From Marinospirillum sp035271045 (GTDB lineage Bacteria; Pseudomonadota; Gammaproteobacteria; Pseudomonadales; Halomonadaceae), in assembly GCF_035271045.1 (NCBI RefSeq), contig NZ_DATESC010000030.1, positions 62,001-126,000 on the forward strand: a stretch of DNA of 64,000 bases, in the 5' to 3' direction. The notes beneath the pieces are model-generated. The model had not been told where the DNA came from, ran no database searches, and saw only the letters and a program-made list of their open reading frames with translations. A program made the position numbers and the translations under genes. Positions 17,306 through 26,040 of this stretch are shown here, in pieces (positions within the stretch are counted from its first letter, which is position 1; every line of letters starts with the position of its first letter).

Positions 17306-18445
17306 TCAACCCTGTTCAGGGTCTAGTTCGGGTGGAACATCCACTTTAATAATTTTACTAGGCTTCTTTGCTTTACCCGCTTTATGCTGCTTCATTTGAA
17401 ACACATAAGCCAACACTTGAGCAACGGCCATATAAAGTGATTGCGGAATTTCATCACCAATTTCAGTCGAATAATAAATCGCCCGTGTTAAAGGCGGCAA
17501 CTGCAACACTGGAATTTGATAATGGTCAGCAATTTCTCTAATTTTTGCCGCCATGTTATCACCACCTTTAGCTAAAACAGTGGGTGCAGCGTTGCCTGAC
17601 TCATCGTATTTTAATGCTACAGCATAATGAGTAGGGTTAGTAATCACAACATCAGCATCAGGAACATCAGACATCATTCGTCTTTGCGACATTTCCATTT
17701 GCATACGCCTAATACGCCCCTTAACTTCAGGTTTACCTTCTGTATTTTTAAACTCATCTTTAACTTCTTGCAAAGTCATTTTTAATTTTTCATTTTGCTG
17801 ATGAATTTGCCAGGGCACATCAATTAAAACAACCACGATTAACGACGAACTTATTGCTAAAAAACCCCAAATAATTAAATAGCTACCTTTAGCAATAGCT
17901 GGTTCCAATGCCATTGCACCCAAACTTGAGAAATCACTTCTTAAACCCCAAATAATGATAAAAGATACACTACCAACTAAAAGAACCTTAGCAACAGATT
18001 TAATAAATTCAACCAAAGAGTTTTTAGAAAAAATACGTTTAATACCAGAAATAGGATTCATTTTACTGAACTTAGGCATTAATGCTTTGGCAGTGATATT
18101 CCAACCACCCACAACAATTTGCGACAAAATAGCAGTAAAAAACAATACCAGCAACAGCGGCATAACCACCCATAAAGCACGCCACACTGAACTACTAAAA
18201 TGCGTAAACATAGCATCATGGGTAATTAGGTCATTACGATCTAAAGTAAAATTAAAAGCAAATAATTCTAATGCTTTACCACCCATCCAAGCACCAAAAG
18301 TTAATAACGCAAAACCACTAGCAATTAATAACACAGCAGTTGTTAATTCTTTAGATCGAGCAACCTCACCATCACGGCGCGATTCCTCTTTCTTTTTCGA
18401 CGTGGGTTCTTCTGTTTTTTCTTGCCCATCTTGGTTTTCAGCCAT
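17306..18445 (-). CDS. flhB: FlhB, flagellar export gate and substrate-specificity switch
   Basis: FlhB is part of the export gate. Its cytoplasmic domain cleaves itself in the NPTH motif, allowing the switch from hook to filament export under FliK control. The 379-residue protein has the polar N-terminus (EKTEEPTSKKKEESRRDGEVARSKEL), four membrane helices and an intact NPTH at about residues 270-273, then the FlhB-CC region. The ATG at 18445 shares a base with the fliR stop (TAATG). The small FhlB protein at 5115-5408 is a truncated relative. Confidence 0.97.
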   Translation of the reverse strand: MAENQDGQEKTEEPTSKKKEESRRDGEVARSKELTTAVLLIASGFALLTFGAWMGGKALELFAFNFTLDRNDLITHDAMFTHFSSSVWRALWVVMPLLLVLFFTAILSQIVVGGWNITAKALMPKFSKMNPISGIKRIFSKNSLVEFIKSVAKVLLVGSVSFIIIWGLRSDFSSLGAMALEPAIAKGSYLIIWGFLAISSSLIVVVLIDVPWQIHQQNEKLKMTLQEVKDEFKNTEGKPEVKGRIRRMQMEMSQRRMMSDVPDADVVITNPTHYAVALKYDESGNAAPTVLAKGGDNMAAKIREIADHYQIPVLQLPPLTRAIYYSTEIGDEIPQSLYMAVAQVLAYVFQMKQHKAGKAKKPSKIIKVDVPPELDPEQG

Positions 18446-19224
18446 TACTGCAGCTCTAACCAGACTTTAAGGAGATCAAACACTTCCCTAACGGCTCTAT
18501 TATAATAAAAAAGGTATTCAGTACTCCACATCCACAACTCTACCAATCCTAAAATCATCATAACGGGAAAACCAATAACGAAGATGTTTAACTGAGGTGC
18601 AGCACGCGTAACAACACCTAAAGCAATGTTTACGACCAGTTTAGAAACAATAATCGGCATCGCCATTAATAAAGCACCTTTAAAAAGCCAACCACCTTGG
18701 GTAACAATCATCCATGAACGCTCCCGTGTTAAACCTTCTAAGCCAATAGGAATAATCGTAAAACTCTCTGATAAAGTATAAATAATAACTAAATGCCCAC
18801 CAGTCGCCAAAAAGACAAAGTTAGTTAAGATAAGTGAATATTGGCTTAATACTGTAACATTGACACCACTGGATGGATCAGCCATTTGTGCCATACCCAT
18901 ACCAATTTGCATTGCAACTATTTGACCAAAAATAATAAACACTTGAAATAACAACTGTACTAAAAAGCCTAAACTAACGCCAATTAATATCTGATGTGCA
19001 ATGAGCAACCAAGTTTGTGGTGACAAAGCATCCATGACTGGTACGGGTGGTAAAAGCGGTAAAAGCACCAGCGCAAGAAAAAAAGCCAAACCAATACGCA
19101 CCTGAGCTGGCACCATATTGGCACCAAAAATAGGCGCTACCATAAAAAAAGCACCAATACGAAAGAAAGGCCACAAAAAATCGCCGATCCAAGCCGTTAA
19201 TTCAGCATCGGTTAGGGCTGTCAT
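18445..19224 (-). CDS. fliR: FliR, flagellar export gate membrane protein
   Basis: FliR forms the export gate core with FliP and FliQ (FliP5-FliQ4-FliR1). The 259-residue product has six or more hydrophobic helices and family stretches FFRIGAFFMVAPIFGANMVPAQVRIGLAF and IALGVVTRAAPQLNIFVIGFP. Length matches the family. It follows fliQ by 8 bp and is coupled to flhB. Confidence 0.96.
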   Translation of the reverse strand: MTALTDAELTAWIGDFLWPFFRIGAFFMVAPIFGANMVPAQVRIGLAFFLALVLLPLLPPVPVMDALSPQTWLLIAHQILIGVSLGFLVQLLFQVFIIFGQIVAMQIGMGMAQMADPSSGVNVTVLSQYSLILTNFVFLATGGHLVIIYTLSESFTIIPIGLEGLTRERSWMIVTQGGWLFKGALLMAMPIIVSKLVVNIALGVVTRAAPQLNIFVIGFPVMMILGLVELWMWSTEYLFYYNRAVREVFDLLKVWLELQ

Positions 19225-19232
19225 TTAATCCG

Positions 19233-19502
19233 CTAACCAATCATATAGGGTATATTATCTGCAAGACGCTGAAAATACTCCATCAACATACGCAAAAGCG
19301 TTGGACCTGCAACAATCAATGCTAACAACGTCGCTAAAAGGCGTGGTAAAAAGCTTAATGTCTGCTCGTTAATTTGCGTGGCTGCTTGAAAAACAGCAAC
19401 CATTAACCCTACCAGCAAGCCTGGCACAACCCCAATTACGACAATGATAATGACTAGAAAAAGGGCTTCTCTTAATAAATCTACAGCAACTTCAGGTGTC
19501 AT
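19233..19502 (-). CDS. fliQ: FliQ, flagellar export gate membrane protein
   Basis: An 89-residue protein with two transmembrane helices, normal for FliQ. It carries the conserved start MTPEVAVDLLREALF, the loop GLLVGLMVAVFQAATQINEQTLSFLPR, and a second helix LLATLLALIVAGPTLL. It forms a helical gate assembly with FliP and FliR and lies between those genes. Confidence 0.96.
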   Translation of the reverse strand: MTPEVAVDLLREALFLVIIIVVIGVVPGLLVGLMVAVFQAATQINEQTLSFLPRLLATLLALIVAGPTLLRMLMEYFQRLADNIPYMIG

Positions 19503-19538
19503 TTTAAGCCTCCAGTCTTTGGCAATATTAATGTAAGA

Positions 19539-20315
19539 CTAATAACCATAGCTAGCAGCAAGTGTACCCATAACCAAAGTCCAGCCATCAACTAATACAA
19601 ACAACATTATTTTAAACGGTAATGAAATAATAACCGGCGATAACATCATCATACCCATCGCCATAAGAATACTTGCCACTACCATATCCAGTATTAAAAA
19701 AGGAATAAACAACATAAAACCAATTTGAAAAGCTGTCTTTAGTTCACTGGTTACAAAAGCAGGTACTAAAACAACAAAAGGAACTTCTTCAGGGGATGCA
19801 ATAACATCATAACCACCAATACGCGCAAACATATCTAAGTCAACCTCACGTGTTTGAGATAACATAAATTCTTGTATTGGTGCTCTAGCTAAATTAACAG
19901 CCTCTAAAGGGCCTATTTCTTCAGCAATATAAGGCTGTAATGCTTCGGCATTAACACGTTCCCAAACGGGAGTCATAATAAAAAAAGTCAAAAAAAGTGC
20001 TAACCCCAAAACAATTTGGTTGGAAGGTGTCTGTTGTAAACCTATCGCTTGACGCAAAATTGATAAAACAACGATGATTCGGGTAAAGCTTGTCATCATA
20101 ATCAGCATCGCCGGTAAAAGCGTCAAGGCTGTCATAATGGCTAAAATCTGAATTGTAACCGAGTAAGTTTGGCTACCATCATCATTTTGCACTAGACGTA
20201 AAGCTTCAATGCCTAAGGGGTCAGCAAATGCATTTAGCGGTAGCAAACAGACAAACGCTAATAGCAACAATCGACCTAGCTGACTAATCCTTCTTATCAA
20301 CCTTTTTCTCCTCAT
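19539..20315 (-). CDS. fliP: FliP, flagellar export gate membrane protein
   Basis: FliP is the main core subunit of the export gate. The 258-residue product has a cleavable-type signal sequence (about 1-31, LLLLAFVCLLPLNAFA), then the family core LTLLPAMLIMMTSFTRIIVVLSILRQAIG, a periplasmic loop and C-terminal helices (VVASILMAMGMMMLSP). The ATG at 20315 overlaps the end of fliO by 32 nt. A TTG five codons later, preceded by AGGAG, is an alternative start. Confidence 0.96.
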   Translation of the reverse strand: MRRKRLIRRISQLGRLLLLAFVCLLPLNAFADPLGIEALRLVQNDDGSQTYSVTIQILAIMTALTLLPAMLIMMTSFTRIIVVLSILRQAIGLQQTPSNQIVLGLALFLTFFIMTPVWERVNAEALQPYIAEEIGPLEAVNLARAPIQEFMLSQTREVDLDMFARIGGYDVIASPEEVPFVVLVPAFVTSELKTAFQIGFMLFIPFLILDMVVASILMAMGMMMLSPVIISLPFKIMLFVLVDGWTLVMGTLAASYGY

Positions 20316-20772
20316 TATTAGTCGCAGTTAGCTGATTTTTAGCAGACCAATGCTGCATAAACTGAGCAAAAGCAGGTTTTGATGCTGTCGCATTAAAATC
20401 GATAGGTTTTTTTAATTCATGTAAACAAGTAATTTGCTGAGTAGTAATACCAAGTAATAACTGCTCTTCGCCAACTTGCACTAACAACAATTTTTCACGA
20501 TTACCTAAAGGCAAAACAGCTAAAGTACGTATAATATCTTTATTACCTAATGCGCCCGGCACTAGACGCATTCGCTTAGCCAACCAAGCCAAGGCAAACA
20601 TCAGCGACAAAACAACCACTAAACCAATCGCCACCTGAACGGCTAACTCACTGGTTGTAAAAATACCCGACTCAGTAGCAGCCCATAAAGGCTGATTAAC
20701 CAATGAGAAAAAAAGCAGGCAGTAAATACCTGCCTGCTGTTTAAAAAATACACGTATTTTACTAAGCATCAT
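20284..20772 (-). CDS. fliO: FliO, flagellar export gate assembly protein
   Basis: FliO helps FliP assemble into the export gate. The product (162 aa from the ATG at 20772, 4 nt after the fliN stop) has an N-terminal signal-like hydrophobic segment and a second transmembrane helix (about 45-65: LAVQVAIGLVVVLSLMFALAWLAKRM). A short cytoplasmic domain follows (LAVLPLGNREKLLLVQVGEEQLLLGIT), typical of FliO. A start 15 codons upstream, inside fliN, is also open. The tail is charged and poorly conserved. Confidence 0.92.
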   Translation of the reverse strand: MMLSKIRVFFKQQAGIYCLLFFSLVNQPLWAATESGIFTTSELAVQVAIGLVVVLSLMFALAWLAKRMRLVPGALGNKDIIRTLAVLPLGNREKLLLVQVGEEQLLLGITTQQITCLHELKKPIDFNATASKPAFAQFMQHWSAKNQLTATNNEEKKVDKKD

Positions 20773-20776
20773 CAGA

Positions 20777-21277
20777 TTAACGTAAACGCTTAATACGCTC
20801 CGATGGACTGACAACATCAGTCAAACGGATACCAAACTTTTCGTTAACCATTACGACTTCACCATGTGCAATTAAAGTGCCGTTTACTTTAACGTCCAGC
20901 GGCTCACCTGCCAGCCTGTCTAACTCAATAACTGACCCTTGGTTAAGCTGCAGTAAGTTACGAATAGCAATCTCGGTACTACCCACTTCCATCGCAATAT
21001 TAACGGGAATATCCATAATGACTTCAAGGTTAGGGTTTTCACCATCAAAACCAGCCGAATCATCTTCTAAGTATTCCAGTGGTGCAGATTGAATATCATC
21101 TTCTGTCAGTGCATTATCATCAGCAGCAGATGCCTGCTCTTCTAAAGCAGCACCCCAATCATCATCACCACCACCAGAATCAGCATCTGCTTGCTCGGTC
21201 ATCGCTGAAGCCCAATCATCGTCACCAGCTGATTCATCGAGTGCTGCTGCCCAGTCGTCGTTATTTTCTTCACTCAT
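20777..21277 (-). CDS. fliN: FliN, flagellar motor switch C-ring protein with repeated N-terminal motif
   Basis: FliN forms the lower C-ring with FliM and binds CheY and FliH. The C-terminal SpoA domain (about 80-166) is standard: IMDIPVNIAMEVGSTEIAIRNLLQLNQGSVIELDRLAGEPLDVKVNG to ITDVVSPSERIKRLR. The N-terminal 75 residues are acidic and contain three similar units with Trp at 9, 22 and 41 (DDWAAAL, DDWASAM, DDWGAAL). E. coli FliN has one such stretch (DDLWAEAL). Total length of 166 aa exceeds the usual 100-137. The gene follows fliM by 44 bp. Confidence 0.96.
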   Translation of the reverse strand: MSEENNDDWAAALDESAGDDDWASAMTEQADADSGGGDDDWGAALEEQASAADDNALTEDDIQSAPLEYLEDDSAGFDGENPNLEVIMDIPVNIAMEVGSTEIAIRNLLQLNQGSVIELDRLAGEPLDVKVNGTLIAHGEVVMVNEKFGIRLTDVVSPSERIKRLR

Positions 21278-21321
21278 AACTTATTCCTAACAACCTTTAA
21301 ATAAAATAGACATTTTTGGAA

Positions 21322-22299
21322 TCAGCGAACCAACCTGATTTGTTCTTTAACTTTCAATGCTAGATTTTCACCTGAACGGCCCATCTCACATTTAAAAACA
21401 GGTACACCATTGGCTAATAAAGTAACGTAATCCGGCATATCAACCGGAATAATGTCGCCTGCTTCAAGGTGAACCAAATCCCTTAACGTTAAGGTTTTAT
21501 CAACAATCTTAACATCAAGAGGAATTTTGGCTTCCATAATATCAGCACGCAATGCTCTAACCCAACGCTCATCAATATCATCAACGTCTGACTGTACACC
21601 CGAATCCAGTTCTTCACGAACAGGCTCAATCATTGAATAAGGGATAGTGACGTGCAAATCACCACCACCACCATCAAGTTCAATGTGAAAAGTGCTGACC
21701 ACAACAACTTCACTAGGGCTAACAATGTTAGCCATCGCAGGATTAACCTCAAAACCTATATACTCAAAGTTAAGCGGCAAAACCGTTGCCCAAGCTTCTT
21801 TTAAATCAATAAAAACTTGTTCTAATACTTTTTGAACAATACGAATTTCAGTAGGTGTAAATTCACGACCTTCAATTTTAGCGTGACGACCATCACCACC
21901 AAAAAAGTTATCTACCAACTTAAACACCAGTTTGGCATCCATAACAAAGAGGGAAGTACCTCTTAATGGACGAATTTTTACTAGGTTAAGACTGGTAGGC
22001 ACATAAAGCGTGTGAACATATTCACCAAACTTCATGATTTGCACGCCACCTGAGGCAACATGAGCACTACGACGTAATAAATTAAATAGACTTATACGTG
22101 TATAACGTGCAAAACGCTCGTTAATCATTTCCAGCGTAGGCATTCGTCCACGCACAATCCTGTCTTGACTGGTAATATCATAACTATGTACACCACCCGC
22201 CTCTGCATTAGCGCTTGACGGATCAGGCAAATCATCATCATCAACACCGTGCAGTAGCAGATCGATTTCATCCTGCGAGAGTAGATCCTGAACTGCCAT
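21322..22299 (-). CDS. fliM: FliM, flagellar motor switch protein
   Basis: FliM links FliG to FliN in the C-ring and receives CheY-P. The 325-residue protein begins with the CheY-binding peptide LLSQDEIDLLLHG (about residues 6-18), followed by an acidic linker. The middle CheC-like domain (with GGDGRHAKIEGREFTPTE) and the C-terminal SpoA domain come next. All the usual parts are present and length is normal. It lies between fliL and fliN. Confidence 0.97.
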   Translation of the reverse strand: MAVQDLLSQDEIDLLLHGVDDDDLPDPSSANAEAGGVHSYDITSQDRIVRGRMPTLEMINERFARYTRISLFNLLRRSAHVASGGVQIMKFGEYVHTLYVPTSLNLVKIRPLRGTSLFVMDAKLVFKLVDNFFGGDGRHAKIEGREFTPTEIRIVQKVLEQVFIDLKEAWATVLPLNFEYIGFEVNPAMANIVSPSEVVVVSTFHIELDGGGGDLHVTIPYSMIEPVREELDSGVQSDVDDIDERWVRALRADIMEAKIPLDVKIVDKTLTLRDLVHLEAGDIIPVDMPDYVTLLANGVPVFKCEMGRSGENLALKVKEQIRLVR

Positions 22300-22354
22300 A
22301 ACATCTCACCTTAATCAGTCAAATTTAATCAGTCAAATAGAGCGACAACAACCA

Positions 22355-22843
22355 CTACTGCATTACAAAATCAGTAATCAGCACTTCATCAATTTTCATT
22401 TTCTCACGATCCATAATCGCCTGCACTACTTCAAACGCACTCATTTGTAGTTGAAGCTTACCCTCAGGTGTTTGCATCGTTTGGTAGTCTTGCTTGGTAA
22501 ATAACATATTCAAATTATTTTTAAGCAGTGGCATATGTTTTTCTACTGCTAAAGCTATGTCTAAATTATTGGTTTTAATCGCCAAAGAAATTTGCATAAA
22601 ACGCTGTCTACGATCAGAAGAAACCATAGGTGCTACAAAAGCTTCTGGAAAAGAATAATAAAAAGAAGTGCTTTTAGCAGGCTTATTACTCGCTGTGTTA
22701 GCATCCTGCTCCTCAGCTGTCTCTGAGTCACTACCCATAAAATACATAGCACCACCGACTGCTAGCGCACCAACAATGGCTAAACCAACCACTAAACCAC
22801 CAATTAATAGTAACTTACTTTTCTTTTCACCTTCTTCGGCCAT
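22355..22843 (-). CDS. fliL: FliL, basal-body-associated membrane protein
   Basis: FliL surrounds stator units and supports torque. The 162-residue product has one N-terminal membrane helix (about 10-33: LLLIGGLVVGLAIVGALAVGGAMYFM) and a periplasmic SPFH-like domain (FPEAFVAPMVSSDRRQRFMQISLAIKTNN) ending in MKIDEVLITDFVMQ. Length and topology match the family. It lies 62 bp downstream of fliK and leads into fliM. Confidence 0.95.
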   Translation of the reverse strand: MAEEGEKKSKLLLIGGLVVGLAIVGALAVGGAMYFMGSDSETAEEQDANTASNKPAKSTSFYYSFPEAFVAPMVSSDRRQRFMQISLAIKTNNLDIALAVEKHMPLLKNNLNMLFTKQDYQTMQTPEGKLQLQMSAFEVVQAIMDREKMKIDEVLITDFVMQ

Positions 22844-22905
22844 GCGCTTCTCCTAAACCAACTTTTAACTTAATTCGCTGAGTGTAAAACCAAACCTGAT
22901 AAAAT

Positions 22906-24153
22906 CTAGGCGTAATAGTCTATCAGACCTAGCGGCTGAGTTAAGAGTGGAATCTGTATTCCATCTAAACCCTCTTCATCTGCAAAATTAGAGCCTGTCA
23001 ATTGATTCGACTGCTTTAACTCGCCTTGCTGCTGCCTTTGACCTTGACCAGCAAGCGACTCGTCTGACACCTCTACATCGGCCAACATTAAGCCCTGAGC
23101 CTCCATCATTTCACGCAGCTTGGGTAGCGATTGCTCTAGTAATTCACGTGCATGGGGATTAGCTGCCTGAAAAGCAACCGAAGCTTGATCGCCCTGTATT
23201 CGTATTTTTACCTTTACACTGCCTAATTTAGGTGGATCTAAACGCATTTCGGCTACTTGCATATTCTTGGCATTCATCAAATTAATACGATTCGCCAAAG
23301 CTTGTGCGTTAGAATCTGCTGCGGCTTGCATCATAAAAGGTAACGCAGCTACACCGGCTGTTATTCTAGGCGCAGTTTGTGTTGCCGTATTTGCCGCTTG
23401 CGTGCCCACCAAACCCATGCCTGCTGACTGCAATAATTGATTCAAGTTTTCACCGCCAGCACGAACAGGACTTACAGCAGCCAAGCCACCCGTAGCACTT
23501 ATTTTATTTAAGCTACTGACTAAATCACCCACTTTATCTTTAGCTAAAGCATGACTATCCGTGGCTTGTTGTTTAATGGTTAATTTATTATTAAAAGCAT
23601 TTTGGGCATCATCTGCCTTAACCGTCAAATCTTTAGCTACTAAAGACAAATAATCACCACGCGCTAAAACGGCTAAACGCTGAAAGTCAATATCAGCACC
23701 CAACAAGCCCGCTAAAAATTCAGAAAAACCTTCTGTGTTTTCTAAACCTGCCAATAGCTCTTGCAGTTCAGGTGGCATTTTTTCGATAACACTTTCAGGA
23801 TCGTCCTCAAAATCTTTTTTTAACGTTTGCAACTCTTCAGGTGACATATCTGCTAACCAGCGACTAACACCTTCAATAACCGGCTGTTGCTTATCTTCCG
23901 GTAAATCGGCAAGAAAATTCCGTGAAACTTCAGGTATCGGCAAACTTCCGCCACTCAGTTTAGCGGTATTGTTGGTCAAAGTACGCAATTGCTGGGCTAG
24001 ACTTACTAACTGACTATCAGCGGTCTGTAATTGGCTTTTAAATTGTGTCTTGAACTCAGAAGTTGCAGTGGATGTATAAGTAGACTTAGTCGTAGAGTGA
24101 CTATTATTAGTGGTCGCATTAAGTAAAAAATCGGTGTGTGAATAATTATTCAT
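22906..24153 (-). CDS. fliK: FliK, flagellar hook-length control protein
   Basis: FliK is secreted during hook growth, measures hook length and triggers the FlhB specificity switch. The 415-residue protein has a long Ser/Thr/Gln/Asn-rich N-terminal region. Its conserved C-terminal Flg_hook domain lies at about 300-375 (EMRLDPPKLGSVKVKIRIQGDQASVAFQAANPHARELLEQSLPKLREMM). The ATG at 24153 is 7 nt after AGGGA. It is in the canonical fliJ-fliK-fliL position, so it is the true FliK; the 3482-5113 protein is a paralogue. Confidence 0.93.
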   Translation of the reverse strand: MNNYSHTDFLLNATTNNSHSTTKSTYTSTATSEFKTQFKSQLQTADSQLVSLAQQLRTLTNNTAKLSGGSLPIPEVSRNFLADLPEDKQQPVIEGVSRWLADMSPEELQTLKKDFEDDPESVIEKMPPELQELLAGLENTEGFSEFLAGLLGADIDFQRLAVLARGDYLSLVAKDLTVKADDAQNAFNNKLTIKQQATDSHALAKDKVGDLVSSLNKISATGGLAAVSPVRAGGENLNQLLQSAGMGLVGTQAANTATQTAPRITAGVAALPFMMQAAADSNAQALANRINLMNAKNMQVAEMRLDPPKLGSVKVKIRIQGDQASVAFQAANPHARELLEQSLPKLREMMEAQGLMLADVEVSDESLAGQGQRQQQGELKQSNQLTGSNFADEEGLDGIQIPLLTQPLGLIDYYA

Positions 24154-24234
24154 CAATTAAATCCCTTATTTCAACCTGTCTAACAGGATAAAAAAATACT
24201 ATGACTAGGCTTAAAGCAGGATTCGTGCCAACCG

Positions 24235-24681
24235 CTAAGTTTGCCTTGATGCCTTTTGACTATTAAATTCGTCAAATAATTTTTGTTCTTGTCGATTAGC
24301 AATAATTTCATCTTCTTTACGCGCTGACTCTATAACGCTATCAATCCCCTTAGCACGGGCTTGTGTCTTAATCCAATGCTTCGTTACTTGTTCTTTTTGC
24401 TGCTCCAACAATTTTATCTGCTCATTTTGCTGTATCTGCGCCGCTTCTAAGCGCTGAATAAATAACTGGTAGCGCATAACAGCATGAATATCCATTCTTC
24501 GACCCGGCTCATCACCACCGCGCATCAATTGTAGGTATTCAGACTCATAATTTTTAAGCTGGCTATGTGTTGCTTGCTCAGCGGCTATTTTTTGATTTAA
24601 ATAACCCAAAGCTCTGGCCGCTTCTTCTACTTTACCTTGAGCTAATTTAAGAACTGGCTGCAAACGCTTACCACGACTCAT
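24235..24681 (-). CDS. fliJ: FliJ, flagellar export soluble stalk protein
   Basis: A 148-residue, almost entirely helical protein with heptad-like Glu/Gln/Lys content, as in FliJ. FliJ is the central stalk in the FliI ATPase ring and contacts FlhA. It begins MSRGKRLQPVLKLAQGKVEEAARALGYLNQ. Placement directly after fliI (18 bp) and before fliK is canonical. Sequence conservation in FliJ is low, so position is a large part of the evidence. Confidence 0.92.
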   Translation of the reverse strand: MSRGKRLQPVLKLAQGKVEEAARALGYLNQKIAAEQATHSQLKNYESEYLQLMRGGDEPGRRMDIHAVMRYQLFIQRLEAAQIQQNEQIKLLEQQKEQVTKHWIKTQARAKGIDSVIESARKEDEIIANRQEQKLFDEFNSQKASRQT

Positions 24682-24699
24682 TTAAGCACCTCACAAGCA

Positions 24700-26040
24700 T
24701 CAATTCAGCACCATATTCTTAGCCAAAAGCTCTAATCGCTGCTGACCTGTCAACAAATCAACTTTTTCGTCTAAGCGCTGTTGTAAAAATTGACGCATCA
24801 CTGGCATTAAAGCAATCGACAAATCAATTTCTTGGTCACTGCCTCGCGTGTAAGCACCCACGTTAATCAAATCTTTATTTTGCTGATATTTCGCATAAAT
24901 TTGCTTAAAACGATAAACGCGAGCTAAGTGGTCTGGGGTAACAATTTGTGGCATTGCACGACTAATTGAAGCTTCTACATCAATCGCTGGATAATGCCCT
25001 TCTTCTGCCAAACGCCGTGACAAAACAATGTGACCATCTAAAATGGCGCGTGCCGAATCAGCAATCGGATCTTGCTGGTCGTCGCCTTCGGTTAATACGG
25101 TATAAAATGCAGTAATTGAACCTTGACCTTTTGCAGAGTTGCCTGTGCGCTCGACCAACTTAGGCAGCATAGCAAACACTGAAGGCGGATAGCCTTTTGT
25201 TGCGGGTGGCTCACCAATCGCCAAAGCAATTTCACGCTGTGCTTGGGCATAACGAGTTAAAGAATCCATCAGCAGCAGCACTCGCTTGCCTTTATCACGA
25301 TAATACTCAGCAATGCTGTGCGTTAACTGTGCTGCACGCAAACGCATTAAAGCAGCGTCATCAGCCGGTGAAGCAATCACCACCGAACGCGCCATACCTT
25401 CAGGGCCAAGAATTTCTTCAATAAACTCTTTTACTTCTCGACCACGCTCACCAATCAAACCAACGACCGTAATATCGGCTTGCGTAAAGCGAGTCATCAT
25501 CCCCAACAATACTGATTTACCCACACCACTACCGGCAAATAAGCCCATACGCTGACCTTGACCAACGGTTAGCATGGAATTAATAACACCAACACCAACA
25601 TCCAACGGCGTATCAATCGGGTGTCTATCTAAAGGATTAATTGTACGGCCATCTAAACTGGCTTTACCATCAGTCACCAAAGGCCCTTTATCATCTAAAG
25701 GTCGACCATAACCATCTAATACGCGACCTAACAAACCAAAACCAACCGGCACATTCATGGCATTAAGGTTAGGCGTTACTCTGGCACCTGGGCGTAAACC
25801 TTCCGAGTTTTTAAGCGGCATCAAGAAAATATTTTCACCAGAAAAACCCACAACTTCAGCTTCAACAGGAATGCCAGTAGTTGATTCGATATTACAATAA
25901 GAACCCACCGGCAGATTACAACCTACTGCCTCAAGCGTAAGGCCCACCATGCGTACTAGACGACCTTCAACTAGAGGCTTATCTTTAGGGATATTGTTTT
26001 GATGGCCCATCAAACGCTCGGCAAGGCTTAAATTAACCAT
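24700..26040 (-). CDS. fliI: FliI, flagellar export ATPase
   Basis: FliI is the F1-beta-like hexameric ATPase that energises flagellar export. It has Walker A GLFAGSGVGKS and Walker B VLLLMDSLTRYAQAQREIALA, with GEPPATKGYPPSVFAMLPKLVERTGN typical of FliI. I chose the ATG at 26040 (446 aa), which overlaps the fliH stop by 8 nt and follows AGGA by 8 nt. A start seven codons upstream is also open. FliH regulates it and FliJ is its stalk. Confidence 0.97.
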   Translation of the reverse strand: MVNLSLAERLMGHQNNIPKDKPLVEGRLVRMVGLTLEAVGCNLPVGSYCNIESTTGIPVEAEVVGFSGENIFLMPLKNSEGLRPGARVTPNLNAMNVPVGFGLLGRVLDGYGRPLDDKGPLVTDGKASLDGRTINPLDRHPIDTPLDVGVGVINSMLTVGQGQRMGLFAGSGVGKSVLLGMMTRFTQADITVVGLIGERGREVKEFIEEILGPEGMARSVVIASPADDAALMRLRAAQLTHSIAEYYRDKGKRVLLLMDSLTRYAQAQREIALAIGEPPATKGYPPSVFAMLPKLVERTGNSAKGQGSITAFYTVLTEGDDQQDPIADSARAILDGHIVLSRRLAEEGHYPAIDVEASISRAMPQIVTPDHLARVYRFKQIYAKYQQNKDLINVGAYTRGSDQEIDLSIALMPVMRQFLQQRLDEKVDLLTGQQRLELLAKNMVLN

